Below, piece after piece: positions 17,349 through 28,395 of a stretch of DNA of 32,472 bases. Where the stretch lies: contig JAJYCS010000022.1 of NCBI GenBank assembly GCA_021778115.1, positions 1 to 32,472 of the forward strand, given 5' to 3'. Position 1 is the stretch's first letter, and every line of letters starts with the position of its first letter. A program made the translations under genes and the position numbers. Below the pieces are notes generated by a model. That model did no database searches. It was given only the letters and a program-made list of their open reading frames with translations, and was not told the DNA's origin. The stretch is from Deltaproteobacteria bacterium. GTDB taxonomy: Bacteria > Desulfobacterota > Desulfuromonadia > Geobacterales > Pseudopelobacteraceae.

Positions 17349-18668
17349 ATGACCGGCCTCCCGATTGAAACCGTCCAGCCCGGCTCCCCGGCGGACCGGG
17401 CAGGCCTTACGCCTGGCGAACGGCTGTTGGCCATTGACGGCCACCGGCTGCGGGACCTAATCGACTACAGCTGGCTGGCCAGTGACGACGAGGCCGAACT
17501 GACCGTGGCAGACAGGAATGGTGAGCGCCGGATCGTCCTTATGGAACCGGCGCCCGGTGAACCGACCGGGCTCACCTTCGCCCCACCGGAACCGAAACGG
17601 TGCGGCAACAACTGCGTCTTCTGCTTTGTGCACCAGCTGCCCAAAGGGCTGCGCCGGCCGCTCTACGTCAAGGACGAGGACTATCGGCTCTCCTTCCTGC
17701 AGGGGACCTACGTCACCCTGACCAACCTGAAGGAGTCCGAACTGCGAAGGATCATCAGGCAGCGTCTTTCCCCGCTCTACATCTCGGTGCATGCCACCGG
17801 ACCGCTGCTTCGAGAACAGCTGCTGGGCAGGTCCGGCATCCCACCCATCCTGGAGCAACTGACCCGACTGGCCGCGGCACGTATTCAGATGCACACCCAG
17901 GTAGTGCTCTGTCCCGGCCTGAATGACGGCCCCCACCTGGAACAGACGGTCAGCGACCTGGCCGCCCTGTACCCGGCGGTACAATCCCTGGCCGTGGTGC
18001 CGGTGGGGCTCACAAGCCATCGCCAACGCCTGCCCCTGCTCACACCGGTGGACCGCGCCTATGCCGGAGCATTTCTCGACCAATGGCTGCCCCGGATGCG
18101 GGCACTGAACAAACATCTGGGCGAACCGTTCCTGCAACTGGCCGACGAATTCTTTCTCAAGGCGGACAGGTCATTCCCAACACTCAAGGAATACGGCGAC
18201 CTGCCCCAGTGGGAGAACGGGGTCGGCATGGTCCCCTGGTTCCAGCACCAGGCGGATCGTGTTATCAAACGCGCCAGGCCACTGGCGAGACGCCTCACGG
18301 CAACGGTCGTCACCGGCTGTTCGTCGGCTGGAGTTGTGGGAGAATTTCTGCAGGGACTGGCGGCAAAGACCGGTTCCGTCCTGACCCTCCATGCCGTTCC
18401 CAACCGGCTATTCGGCGAGAGCGTCACCGTTACCGGCCTGCTCAGCGGCGGTGATATTCAGATGGCGCTCCATAGGCAGGACCTAGGCGAGGTAATCCTG
18501 CTCCCCGCCGTGATGATCAAGGAAGGAGAATGCTGTTTTCTGGATGGTCAGACGCCGGCTGATCTGGGGCGGGCCCTTGGCACGCCGGTCGTACCCTTTG
18601 CGGCGACCCCCGGCGGAATCTACAGTACGCTGCGTAAACTGGCAGCCCGAAAGGAGAAGAACAGATGA
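17349..18668 (+). CDS. DUF512 PDZ/radical-SAM-like FeS protein
   Basis: This 439-aa protein matches the family described as putative radical SAM enzymes with DUF512. It starts with a PDZ-like domain (VQPGSPADRAGLTPGERLLAIDG, about 9-31). A CxxxCxxC motif follows in KRCGNNCVFCFVHQ (C85, C89, C92), then the barrel segment YVTLTNLKESELRRI and SPLYISVHAT. The DUF512 C-terminal half includes VVLCPGLNDG, LADEFFLKAD, VVTGCSSAGV, GGDIQMAL, and the ending PVVPFAATPGGIYSTLR. The reaction is not established for the family. ATG 17349 is 1 nt after the permease stop, and the stop overlaps the next gene by ATGA. The pairing with an outer-membrane-type protein is notable. Confidence 0.9.
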   Translation: MTGLPIETVQPGSPADRAGLTPGERLLAIDGHRLRDLIDYSWLASDDEAELTVADRNGERRIVLMEPAPGEPTGLTFAPPEPKRCGNNCVFCFVHQLPKGLRRPLYVKDEDYRLSFLQGTYVTLTNLKESELRRIIRQRLSPLYISVHATGPLLREQLLGRSGIPPILEQLTRLAAARIQMHTQVVLCPGLNDGPHLEQTVSDLAALYPAVQSLAVVPVGLTSHRQRLPLLTPVDRAYAGAFLDQWLPRMRALNKHLGEPFLQLADEFFLKADRSFPTLKEYGDLPQWENGVGMVPWFQHQADRVIKRARPLARRLTATVVTGCSSAGVVGEFLQGLAAKTGSVLTLHAVPNRLFGESVTVTGLLSGGDIQMALHRQDLGEVILLPAVMIKEGECCFLDGQTPADLGRALGTPVVPFAATPGGIYSTLRKLAARKEKNR

Positions 18669-19168
18669 AGCTTACACCCGTTATCATCTTGTGCGCCACG
18701 GTCCTCTGCCTGAGCAGTGTCGCCATGGCCGGAAGCCTTGATGTCGGCGCCCGTTACGGCCGTCCCCTGGAGCAAGACGGCAACAGCCTGGAGGTTGCGG
18801 CCCGCTGGTTCCCGATCCCCATCGTCAGCCTGGGGGCCTCGCTGGGCTACGCCAACCTGCGGTATGACAAAGGCTGGTACTACAAAAAGGCCGATACCAT
18901 GCCGCTGGGCGGCTACATCAACGCCCACCTGCCGTTCCTGCCGCTGATAAAGCCCTACGCCGGCGTCGGGGTCCTCTACTATAGCGTGAACGACATCTCC
19001 TCGCCAAATCGGCTGGATCAGGGCCGGGAACATTCCGGCACCATGACGGTACAGGGGGGGACCGACATCTCCCTGCCGTTACCGAAGCTGAGCCTCAACC
19101 TCGAAGTACGCCGCCTGATCAATGACCGCCAGACCATGTTCCTGGGCGGGGTTTGGTTCCGGTTTTGA
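18665..19168 (+). CDS. small outer-membrane beta-barrel protein
   Basis: This 167-aa protein has a signal peptide (MKLTPVIILCATVLCLSSVAMA, cut near residue 22). Alternating polar/hydrophobic strands follow (SLDVGARYGRPL, SLGASLGYANLRYD, PYAGVGVLYYSV, LNLEVRRLIND), and it ends in aromatic WFRF. A terminal Phe is the typical BAM recognition signal of outer-membrane barrels. Its size suggests an 8-stranded OmpA/OmpW-like barrel. No exact family is recognised and the function is unknown. ATG 18665 overlaps the DUF512 stop (ATGA), with AAGGAG about 8 nt upstream. The gene is last in the hfq-side run and is followed by a terminator. Confidence 0.82.
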   Translation: MKLTPVIILCATVLCLSSVAMAGSLDVGARYGRPLEQDGNSLEVAARWFPIPIVSLGASLGYANLRYDKGWYYKKADTMPLGGYINAHLPFLPLIKPYAGVGVLYYSVNDISSPNRLDQGREHSGTMTVQGGTDISLPLPKLSLNLEVRRLINDRQTMFLGGVWFRF

Positions 19169-19170
19169 AC

Positions 19171-19203
19171 AAAACGAGGGCCGGCGGTACTGGCCGGCCC
19201 TCG
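19171..19203 (-). terminator. intrinsic terminator for ppiB, shared 3' hairpin
   Basis: CGAGGGCCGGC (19175-19185) and GCCGGCCCTCG (19193-19203) form an 11-bp GC-rich stem with a 7-nt loop between convergent genes. On the minus strand the stem is followed by TTTTG (19174-19170), a U-tract, so it is a good terminator for ppiB. On the plus strand no U-run follows, although the hairpin may still protect the 3' end of the barrel mRNA. Confidence 0.75.
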
Positions 19204-19240
19204 TCGCTGCAGCAGCGTGATACGCAACTAACCAACTAAC

Positions 19241-19756
19241 CTATTCGACCACCTTTGCCGAGATGATGGTGATCGGCTCCAGCGGCACGTCGCCGTGGCC
19301 GGCCTTGTTGCCGGTCTTGACCTGCCGGATCTCATCCACCACCTCCAGGCCGTCTACCACCTGCCCGAAGACGCAGTAACCGAAATCTTCCTGACGCTTG
19401 CCCCGGTTGTCCAGAAAGGCGTTATCCACGGTATTGATAAAAAACTGCGAGGTGGCCGAGTCCACCAGGGCGGTGCGGGCCATGGCCACGCTGCCCCGCA
19501 GGTTTTTCAGGCCGTTTTGGGCCTCATTCTTGATGGCGAACTTGGTCTTTTTTGGCTGCATCTCGGCATCCAAACCACCACCCTGGATCATGAAATCCTT
19601 GATCACCCGGTGAAAGATCAGGCCGTCGTAGTAACCGTCCTTGACATAGCCCAGAAAGTTTTTGACCGTGATCGGCGCCTTTTCCTTGTTCAACTCCAGG
19701 GTGATGCTGCCCTTACTGGTTTCAAGCACCACCTGCGGCTTGTTTTCGTCTGCCAT
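19241..19756 (-). CDS. ppiB: peptidyl-prolyl cis-trans isomerase, cyclophilin type
   Basis: This 171-aa cytoplasmic cyclophilin speeds proline isomerisation in folding proteins. It has no signal peptide ([20 protein letters not shown]). The active-site signature is [20 protein letters not shown] (Arg and Phe-Met-Gln), then [25 protein letters not shown] and [17 protein letters not shown]. In human cyclophilin the Trp at the cyclosporin site lies near ALVDSATSQ; no Trp is present, as is usual in bacteria. Two ATGs are available. The second (19756) sits 8 nt from AGGAGG, whereas the first (19762) is only 2 nt away, so 19756 is preferred. It is transcribed alone and ends at a shared hairpin. Confidence 0.95.
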   Translation of the reverse strand: MADENKPQVVLETSKGSITLELNKEKAPITVKNFLGYVKDGYYDGLIFHRVIKDFMIQGGGLDAEMQPKKTKFAIKNEAQNGLKNLRGSVAMARTALVDSATSQFFINTVDNAFLDNRGKRQEDFGYCVFGQVVDGLEVVDEIRQVKTGNKAGHGDVPLEPITIISAKVVE

Positions 19757-19850
19757 CTGCATCTCCTCCTGCCGAAACCGGCTGATTCTACTGAAATCTA
19801 TACAAAGCTATAGCACAGTCCCCGGCGACACGCCACCTGATTTTGCCACT

Positions 19851-19879
19851 TTGACAGCCCGGCGGCTTTCAGTTACCCT
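19851..19879 (+). promoter_or_regulatory. sigma-70 promoter placing the start at the VWA gene ATG
   Basis: TTGACA (19851-19856, perfect -35), a 17-nt spacer and TACCCT (19874-19879) lie upstream of the VWA gene. The usual 6-7 nt from the -10 puts the first transcribed base at the A of ATG 19886. No Shine-Dalgarno precedes that ATG (only GCCCCC), so the mRNA is predicted to be leaderless. Confidence 0.5.
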
Positions 19880-19885
19880 GCCCCC

Positions 19886-21064
19886 ATGTCCATACGCTCC
19901 CTTGAAAACGCCATCATTCGCCTCCTGAAAAACCGGCCCTTTTACGGCCACCTGCTCTTACACCTGCGCCGTGAACCGCTCGAAGGGAGCGCCAAGGCGG
20001 CGGGGATAACCATCAGGGGCGGAATCCCGGTGCTCAGTATGGCTGCCGATGCCTTCGGCTCGCTGCAGATGGGCCAGCAAGAGGCGCTGCTGGAACACCT
20101 GCTCAAACATCTGCTGCACCTGCACCCGCTGCGACGGCGGGAACGGAACCCCCACGACTGGGACGTGGCCTGCGACCTGGCCATCAACCACGGCATCGAC
20201 AACCTGCCGCCCGGGGCACTCTATCCGGAAAACTACCAGCTTGAACCGGGTCTAGCCGCCGAGGAGTACTATGCCCTGCTCGTCCCGCCATTCGACACCG
20301 GCAACCTGGAGGGGAGCGGCGTCGGCTCGGCCGAGGAGGAGAGCAGCGGCGCGGCGGGCAGCGGAGCAGGAGATGCACTACAGGAAGCCACAACCATCGA
20401 CAGCCACGAGGCCTGGCAGGAGGCGGACGGCACACCGCTGACCCTGGCGGAGGAGATGGTGCGCAGCCTGGTGCGGGACGCCCTGCGGGGCAGCGACGGC
20501 GAGACCCCATCCGATATACGAGCACTCGTAGGAAACCTGCTACAACCGGCGCCGATCCCCTGGCGCCAGATCCTGCGTCAATTTGTGGCAACCGCCGGCC
20601 GGACCGGCCGCAACACGACCTGGATGCGGGAGCACCGCCGCTTTGAGCATGGCACCCCCGGCATCCGCAAACGGCGCAAGCTGAACCTGCTGGTGGGAAT
20701 TGATGTCAGCGACTCCACCAATATCGTGGCGTTGCGCGAGGCGTTTGCCGCCGAACTGGTCAACCTGGCCCGGGGGCGCGACTGCCAGCTGACCGTGGTC
20801 TACGCCAACAGTCGTATCCAGCGGGTGGAAAACTTCAGCAGCAGCTCCGTCGTTACCCAACGGTACGATGGCGGCGGCTTCACCGACCTGCGGACGGTGT
20901 TCGACTATGCCCAAACCCTGCATCCGCTGCCGGCCGCGGTGATCTACCTGACCGACGGCATCGGCCCGGTGCCTGAGCGGATGGCGTTCCCCACCCTGTG
21001 GGTGCTGACCAGCGAGGGTGAACGGCCGGCCCCGTGGGGGGTGGAACTCAGGTTGGCGGTATGA
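19886..21064 (+). CDS. DUF2201-type VWA/metallopeptidase-like protein, Glu of HExxH missing
   Basis: This 392-aa protein has an N-terminal putative metallopeptidase region and a C-terminal VWA-like domain, normally encoded beside a MoxR-type AAA ATPase. Residues 71-83 read HLLKHLLHLHPLR. The His ligands of an HExxH...H site are kept, but the catalytic Glu is Leu. WDVACDLAINHGIDNL (about 92-107) is the usual next motif. A disordered acidic/Gly-Ser linker spans about 138-180. The VWA MIDAS motif DVSDS is at 273-277, with GGGFTDLR and IYLTDGIG after it. No ATPase is adjacent. The start has no ribosome site and is probably leaderless. The 3' end overlaps the convergent glycosylase gene by 17 nt. 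Confidence 0.85.
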   Translation: MSIRSLENAIIRLLKNRPFYGHLLLHLRREPLEGSAKAAGITIRGGIPVLSMAADAFGSLQMGQQEALLEHLLKHLLHLHPLRRRERNPHDWDVACDLAINHGIDNLPPGALYPENYQLEPGLAAEEYYALLVPPFDTGNLEGSGVGSAEEESSGAAGSGAGDALQEATTIDSHEAWQEADGTPLTLAEEMVRSLVRDALRGSDGETPSDIRALVGNLLQPAPIPWRQILRQFVATAGRTGRNTTWMREHRRFEHGTPGIRKRRKLNLLVGIDVSDSTNIVALREAFAAELVNLARGRDCQLTVVYANSRIQRVENFSSSSVVTQRYDGGGFTDLRTVFDYAQTLHPLPAAVIYLTDGIGPVPERMAFPTLWVLTSEGERPAPWGVELRLAV

Positions 21065-21986
21065 GATAGCGGCTCCCCCGCCGCTTGAGAAACCCTTCAC
21101 CCACCATCGCCGCTAAAATAGGTTGCAGGCGATCATCCGCAACCGCCAACCGCTGCCGCAGGGCAGCAGCGGTCATGCCGTCCGCCCCCAACAGCAGACG
21201 GACCAACGCCCCGCGAATCTGACGGTCCGATCCCTCAAACCGGCTCTGCACGGTATGGTGCCGGCTCCGGCGGCTGGGGTTGGGAAAGCGCCGTTTCAGG
21301 TCGCTCCCGTAATCCATCAGGGCGTTATACCAGTCGCGGGGCTGCTCCCGGTCCACCACCTGTCCGGCCAGCACCAGCAGTTCCTTGTCCGGCACCGCGC
21401 AGCGGCCGGCACAAAACAGGTGCAGCAGCACGGCGCGGATATTGGTCTCCAGAAAGGACTCAGGCCGGTTAAAGGCAAAGGCGGCTATGGCGCCGGCGGT
21501 GTAGGGACCGATGCCGGGCAGTTGGCAGAGCAGTGACGGGTCATCCGGCAGCACGCCATCCCAACGGGTAACCACCATCTGGGCCGCACGTTGCAGGTTG
21601 AGCGCCCGCCGGTTGTAGCCCAGCCCCTGCCAGGCCGCCAGCAGTTCCGGCAGCGGCGCCGCTGCCAGAGCAACCGGATCGGGAAACCGCTGCAGGAAGG
21701 CACAAAACTTAGGAACAACACGGTCTACCTGGGTCTGCTGCAGCATCACTTCCGACACCAGCACCTGCCACGGATCGCAGGTCCGCCGCCACGGCAGATC
21801 ACGATACTGCCCTGCGGCATACCGCCATACCAGCTGCCGGAAATCGCCGATCACACCGGGCGTCATCCCTTCATCAGCATAGCGCGCCTTAAGGGCGGCC
21901 TCAGCTGCGGTATCCTCTCCCACCGGCCACGATACCGCTCCCCGCTTGCAGTCAGGCACGATCTTTTGGTAGGCTGGATTGGACAT
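21048..21986 (-). CDS. MutY-like HhH-GPD DNA glycosylase lacking the FeS cluster
   Basis: This base-excision repair glycosylase resembles MutY (adenine opposite 8-oxoguanine). Evidence is RDLPWRRTCDPWQVLVSEVM with LQQTQVDRV (catalytic Glu79), AAWQGLGYNRRALNLQRAAQ, and the helix-hairpin-helix LPGIGPYTAGAIAAFAF. The Asp of MutY's LDGN motif is Glu here (FLETNIRAV, E180). The four cysteines of the FeS loop are absent; instead there is MDYGSDLKRRFPNPSRRSRH and FEGSDRQIRG, typical of a separate FeS-free subfamily. A winged-helix-like tail follows and no NUDIX-type domain is present. The start is uncertain: ATG 21986 is given, 21866 is where family similarity begins, and 22007 has the best ribosome site but overlaps the divergent gene's start. 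Confidence 0.88.
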   Translation of the reverse strand: MSNPAYQKIVPDCKRGAVSWPVGEDTAAEAALKARYADEGMTPGVIGDFRQLVWRYAAGQYRDLPWRRTCDPWQVLVSEVMLQQTQVDRVVPKFCAFLQRFPDPVALAAAPLPELLAAWQGLGYNRRALNLQRAAQMVVTRWDGVLPDDPSLLCQLPGIGPYTAGAIAAFAFNRPESFLETNIRAVLLHLFCAGRCAVPDKELLVLAGQVVDREQPRDWYNALMDYGSDLKRRFPNPSRRSRHHTVQSRFEGSDRQIRGALVRLLLGADGMTAAALRQRLAVADDRLQPILAAMVGEGFLKRRGSRYLIPPT

Positions 21987-22005
21987 CTTCTTCTGCGAGG
22001 TCCCC

Positions 22006-22413
22006 ATGGACACCCCTCTACACCCGATGACCGCCGATTCGGTCCGGGAACTTCTGGAAACCGCCGGAGCCGAGGTAATGGCACGTTCCGGTCGTTCTGA
22101 CAACTACGGCGCACCCCGCGAATTTTCCTTTGAGGTGAAAGGGATCTTTCCCAATGGCATGGCCCTGCATATCGTGGCCCGCCAGTTCAACTACCGAGAC
22201 CCCTGGGAGGCGGCAGGACGGGTCAACGACCAGGTTGACGTGTCACTTCTCAAGGGTGGCGAACTGACACCTCTTCCCAGAGGCTACCCTTTTTTCCAGG
22301 GGAGCGACGAAGAGACCGGCATTGATGAAGAGACCCTGCGGGAGATCATTACCGCCGTTCAGGCGGTGAATCCAAAACTTTACGCGTTGCAACGGATCAC
22401 CGGTGATCTGTAA
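22006..22413 (+). CDS. hypothetical protein, 135 aa
   Basis: I do not recognise this protein. It is soluble, without signal peptide or membrane segment, and appears alpha/beta: a helix (DSVRELLETAGAEVMARSG), then strands (REFSFEVKGIFPNGMALHIV), a DPWEAAGRVNDQVDVSLLKG segment, and a C-terminal helix (TLREIITAVQAVNPKLYALQ). It could be a small house-keeping fold of unknown role. ATG 22006 has GAGG 6 nt upstream. A weak promoter (TTGCAG, 18 nt, TAGGCT at 21946-21975) lies ahead of it. It is divergent from the MutY-like gene and convergent with the small membrane protein gene. Confidence 0.7.
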   Translation: MDTPLHPMTADSVRELLETAGAEVMARSGRSDNYGAPREFSFEVKGIFPNGMALHIVARQFNYRDPWEAAGRVNDQVDVSLLKGGELTPLPRGYPFFQGSDEETGIDEETLREIITAVQAVNPKLYALQRITGDL

Positions 22414-22464
22414 CAAACGGGGGCGCCGTTGCCGACACCCCCGTCATGATGACACCCCCGTTTG
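22414..22464. terminator. nested inverted/direct repeats between convergent genes
   Basis: CAAACGGGGG (22414-22423) pairs perfectly with CCCCCGTTTG (22455-22464). Inside the loop, GACACCCCCGT occurs twice (22434-22444 and 22451-22461), so the G-run can pair with either C-run. It starts right after the stop of the 135-aa gene and ends 13 nt before the end of the convergent small membrane gene. It is probably a bidirectional 3'-end structure; there is no long U-tract. Confidence 0.5.
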
Positions 22465-22477
22465 ATACCACGAGCAG

Positions 22478-22687
22478 TCAGCGATGTTTCTGGCTGAACC
22501 CTTTGAAACCTGGGGACTGCTGTTGTGTGCTCGACCGGCGTGGCATGGTGATCTCCCACACCATCTTGGAGAGGGATTTTTCCACCGGTAACAACATCAG
22601 CGCCACCAGGAAGATCAGGAGGAAGATCATGAAAAAGCCGAACACCATCCCGATCGAGACCAGAAATGCTTCGACAATCACCGGCAT
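22478..22687 (-). CDS. small single-pass membrane protein, 69 aa
   Basis: The protein has one long hydrophobic segment (residues ~3-33, VIVEAFLVSIGMVFGFFMIF and on to LLP). A short basic, Ser/Gln-rich cytoplasmic tail follows (SKMVWEITMPRRSSTQQQSP). I chose ATG 22687 because AGGGGGGAG precedes it; a longer frame from 22774 adds an unlikely polar N-terminus. The shape recalls small gamma-type subunits of membrane pumps (OadG-like), but the match is too weak to name it. It lies 114 nt after lspA on the same strand, separated by a hairpin. Confidence 0.65.
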   Translation of the reverse strand: MPVIVEAFLVSIGMVFGFFMIFLLIFLVALMLLPVEKSLSKMVWEITMPRRSSTQQQSPGFKGFSQKHR

Positions 22688-22774
22688 GGCTCCCCCCTTC
22701 TGTGACCGGACAGAGGTCTCTTCCCGCACCCCATGGACAGCATAGTACCATACCGCTCTTCCCATTACCAGCAT

Positions 22775-22792
22775 CGCGCAGCAGACTGCGCG
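22775..22792. terminator. hairpin downstream of lspA
   Basis: CGCGCAG (22775-22781) and CTGCGCG (22786-22792) form a 7-bp stem with a 4-nt loop about 10 nt past the lspA stop. There is no U-tract. It may mark the 3' end of ileS-lspA or a processing site ahead of the small membrane gene. Confidence 0.35.
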
Positions 22793-22801
22793 GCCGCAGG
22801 A

Positions 22802-23281
22802 CTAGGAGACGGGGGGTCGCTCCTCCCGAAGCATGTCGACAGCCACTAAGGCCACCCCGATACAGATCAATGAATCTGCCAGATTGAAGGCCGGCCAATG
22901 GTAACTACGCCAGTAAACATCCAGAAAATCGATCACCTCACCCAGCCGCAACCGATCAATCAGGTTCCCCACCGCCCCGGCAAAGATCATCGCCAAAGCG
23001 ATCTGGGCCAACCACTGATCATCGCGCAGCCGGCGTAATGCCACCACGATGACCAGCAGCGCCGCAACGGTCACGGCAACAAAAAAGGGGAGGCGCCAGA
23101 CGGCGTTGGCGAGAAAACTGAAAGCGGCCCCCTTGTTGCGCAGATAGGTGATGTTGAACAGCCCCTGTACCACCGGAATGGATTGATACAGAGACATGGT
23201 GCTGTTGATATACAGCTTGGTAACCTGATCAGCTACGAGTCCAGCCCCAACGATCAGCCCGAAAACCCTCCACCGTCCCAT
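22802..23281 (-). CDS. lspA: lipoprotein signal peptidase (signal peptidase II)
   Basis: LspA cleaves the signal peptide of lipoproteins after the Cys is lipidated. The 159-aa inner-membrane protein has four transmembrane helices. Family motifs are present: VADQVTKLYI (D18 region), FNITYLRNKGAAFSFL, GAVGNLIDRLRLGEVIDFLD and PAFNLADSLICIG. The catalytic aspartates are D118 and D136; their spacing of 18 matches D123/D141 of E. coli. It follows ileS by 1 nt, the classic ileS-lspA pair, so translation is probably coupled. Confidence 0.97.
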   Translation of the reverse strand: MGRWRVFGLIVGAGLVADQVTKLYINSTMSLYQSIPVVQGLFNITYLRNKGAAFSFLANAVWRLPFFVAVTVAALLVIVVALRRLRDDQWLAQIALAMIFAGAVGNLIDRLRLGEVIDFLDVYWRSYHWPAFNLADSLICIGVALVAVDMLREERPPVS

Positions 23282-23282
23282 C

Positions 23283-27267
<3,985 letters not shown>

Positions 27268-27282
27268 ACCGGTCCCCCACTG

Positions 27283-27302
27283 CACCTGTTCTTGCACAGG
27301 TG
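27283..27302 (+). other. hairpin upstream of the mreB terminator
   Basis: CACCTGT (27283-27289) and ACAGGTG (27296-27302) form a 7-bp stem with a 6-nt loop. It sits directly before the main intrinsic terminator and may act with it as a tandem 3'-end structure. Confidence 0.4.
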
Positions 27303-27303
27303 A

Positions 27304-27330
27304 GGGTGGGCGCACAGCCCACCCTTTTCT
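27304..27330 (+). terminator. intrinsic terminator after mreB
   Basis: GGGTGGGC (27304-27311), loop GCACA, GCCCACCC (27317-27324), then TTTTCT. The 8-bp GC stem plus U-tract is a textbook intrinsic terminator. The glycosyltransferase ATG lies only 21 nt beyond it. Confidence 0.8.
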
Positions 27331-27351
27331 GTAACCATACCATCGCACGCT

Positions 27352-28395
27352 ATGACCACGCCCACTCTAGATATCATCGTACCGGTCTGGAATCAGCCCT
27401 TCGAGACCCGGGCCTGCCTGGTGTCGATCCTCGCCGCCACCGACAGTGCCCGGCTGATCATCGTCAACAACGGCTGCAACCGCGACACCGAACTGCTCCT
27501 TGAGGAGTTCTGCGATCCCTTGGGGGACCGGGTGCTGTATATGTCCATGGAACGCAACATCGGCTTTGTGCCGGCGATAAACCGCGCCCTTGCCCGTTCA
27601 ACCGCCGACTGGGCCATGGTGATACGCCCCAACGGCATCGTCGCTGATACCTGCCTCCAGACCCTGCTCCCCCTGACCGGCCATGATCGGGCCGGGATCG
27701 TATCCCCCCTCTGCACCACGGAGACCCCCCTCTCCCCCTACGTGGCACGCGCCTCGTGCAGTCACTTGGAGACCGACGTCATCTCCTTTGCCGGGCTGTT
27801 GCTCTCCAGGGTCATGCGGGAGGAGATCGGCCTCTTTGACGAGGAGTTGGACGGAGGCCAGTGGTGCCTGCGGGACTACCAGCAGCGGGCGGCGGCCCAC
27901 CACTACCGCACCCTCTACGCCCCCGCCGCGATCATCCAGAGTGGGCCGTCCCTTCGCCTTGGATCCGAGGAGCGGCGCAGAGAACGGGAAGCCGCCTCCC
28001 GGGAACTCTGCAGGCAACGCTGGGGCCTTCCACGCTCCTATGCCGTCTACTTTCCCAAGCAGACCGAGATCACCCACCTGGACGAGGCGCTCAACACCAT
28101 CCTCGCTGCAGCCCGTCTGGGCGACCGTTTCACCCTGTTCCTGCACCACCTGCAGTACCGGCAGGCAGCAGCCCTCGGCTACCGCTGCCTGCATACCGCC
28201 ATCGAACTGGTAAGTCTGGCCCGCCTGACTCCCCATCGGGACCTGCGCATCCGCCTGCGTTCTCTGCCGGCCGGCGACCTGGGGCTCACCGTCATCAAAG
28301 GGGTTGACGGCATACCGGTGCCGGGTCATGACCAGGCCCAGCCGTTCACTGCAGTTCATCAACGGATCACGGAGGTTTCAACATGCAGGACCTGA
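27352..28395 (+). CDS. family-2-like glycosyltransferase, DxD-poor
   Basis: This 347-aa protein has a GT-A-type N-terminus (PTLDIIVPVWNQPFETRACL; LIIVNNGCNRDTELLL; ERNIGFVPAINRALARS), as in GT2 enzymes that act on nucleotide sugars at the cytoplasmic face. The usual DDD/DxD metal motif would follow, but here it reads WAMVIRPNGIVAD, without the acidic pair. A later DEELDGGQWCLRDYQQRA recalls the GT2 ED-type catalytic segment. The ~120-residue C-terminal tail has no clear match. Its overlap with gmhA (13 nt) and position before hldE suggest a role in LPS core assembly (inference). No Shine-Dalgarno precedes ATG 27352. Confidence 0.78.
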   Translation: MTTPTLDIIVPVWNQPFETRACLVSILAATDSARLIIVNNGCNRDTELLLEEFCDPLGDRVLYMSMERNIGFVPAINRALARSTADWAMVIRPNGIVADTCLQTLLPLTGHDRAGIVSPLCTTETPLSPYVARASCSHLETDVISFAGLLLSRVMREEIGLFDEELDGGQWCLRDYQQRAAAHHYRTLYAPAAIIQSGPSLRLGSEERRREREAASRELCRQRWGLPRSYAVYFPKQTEITHLDEALNTILAAARLGDRFTLFLHHLQYRQAAALGYRCLHTAIELVSLARLTPHRDLRIRLRSLPAGDLGLTVIKGVDGIPVPGHDQAQPFTAVHQRITEVSTCRT

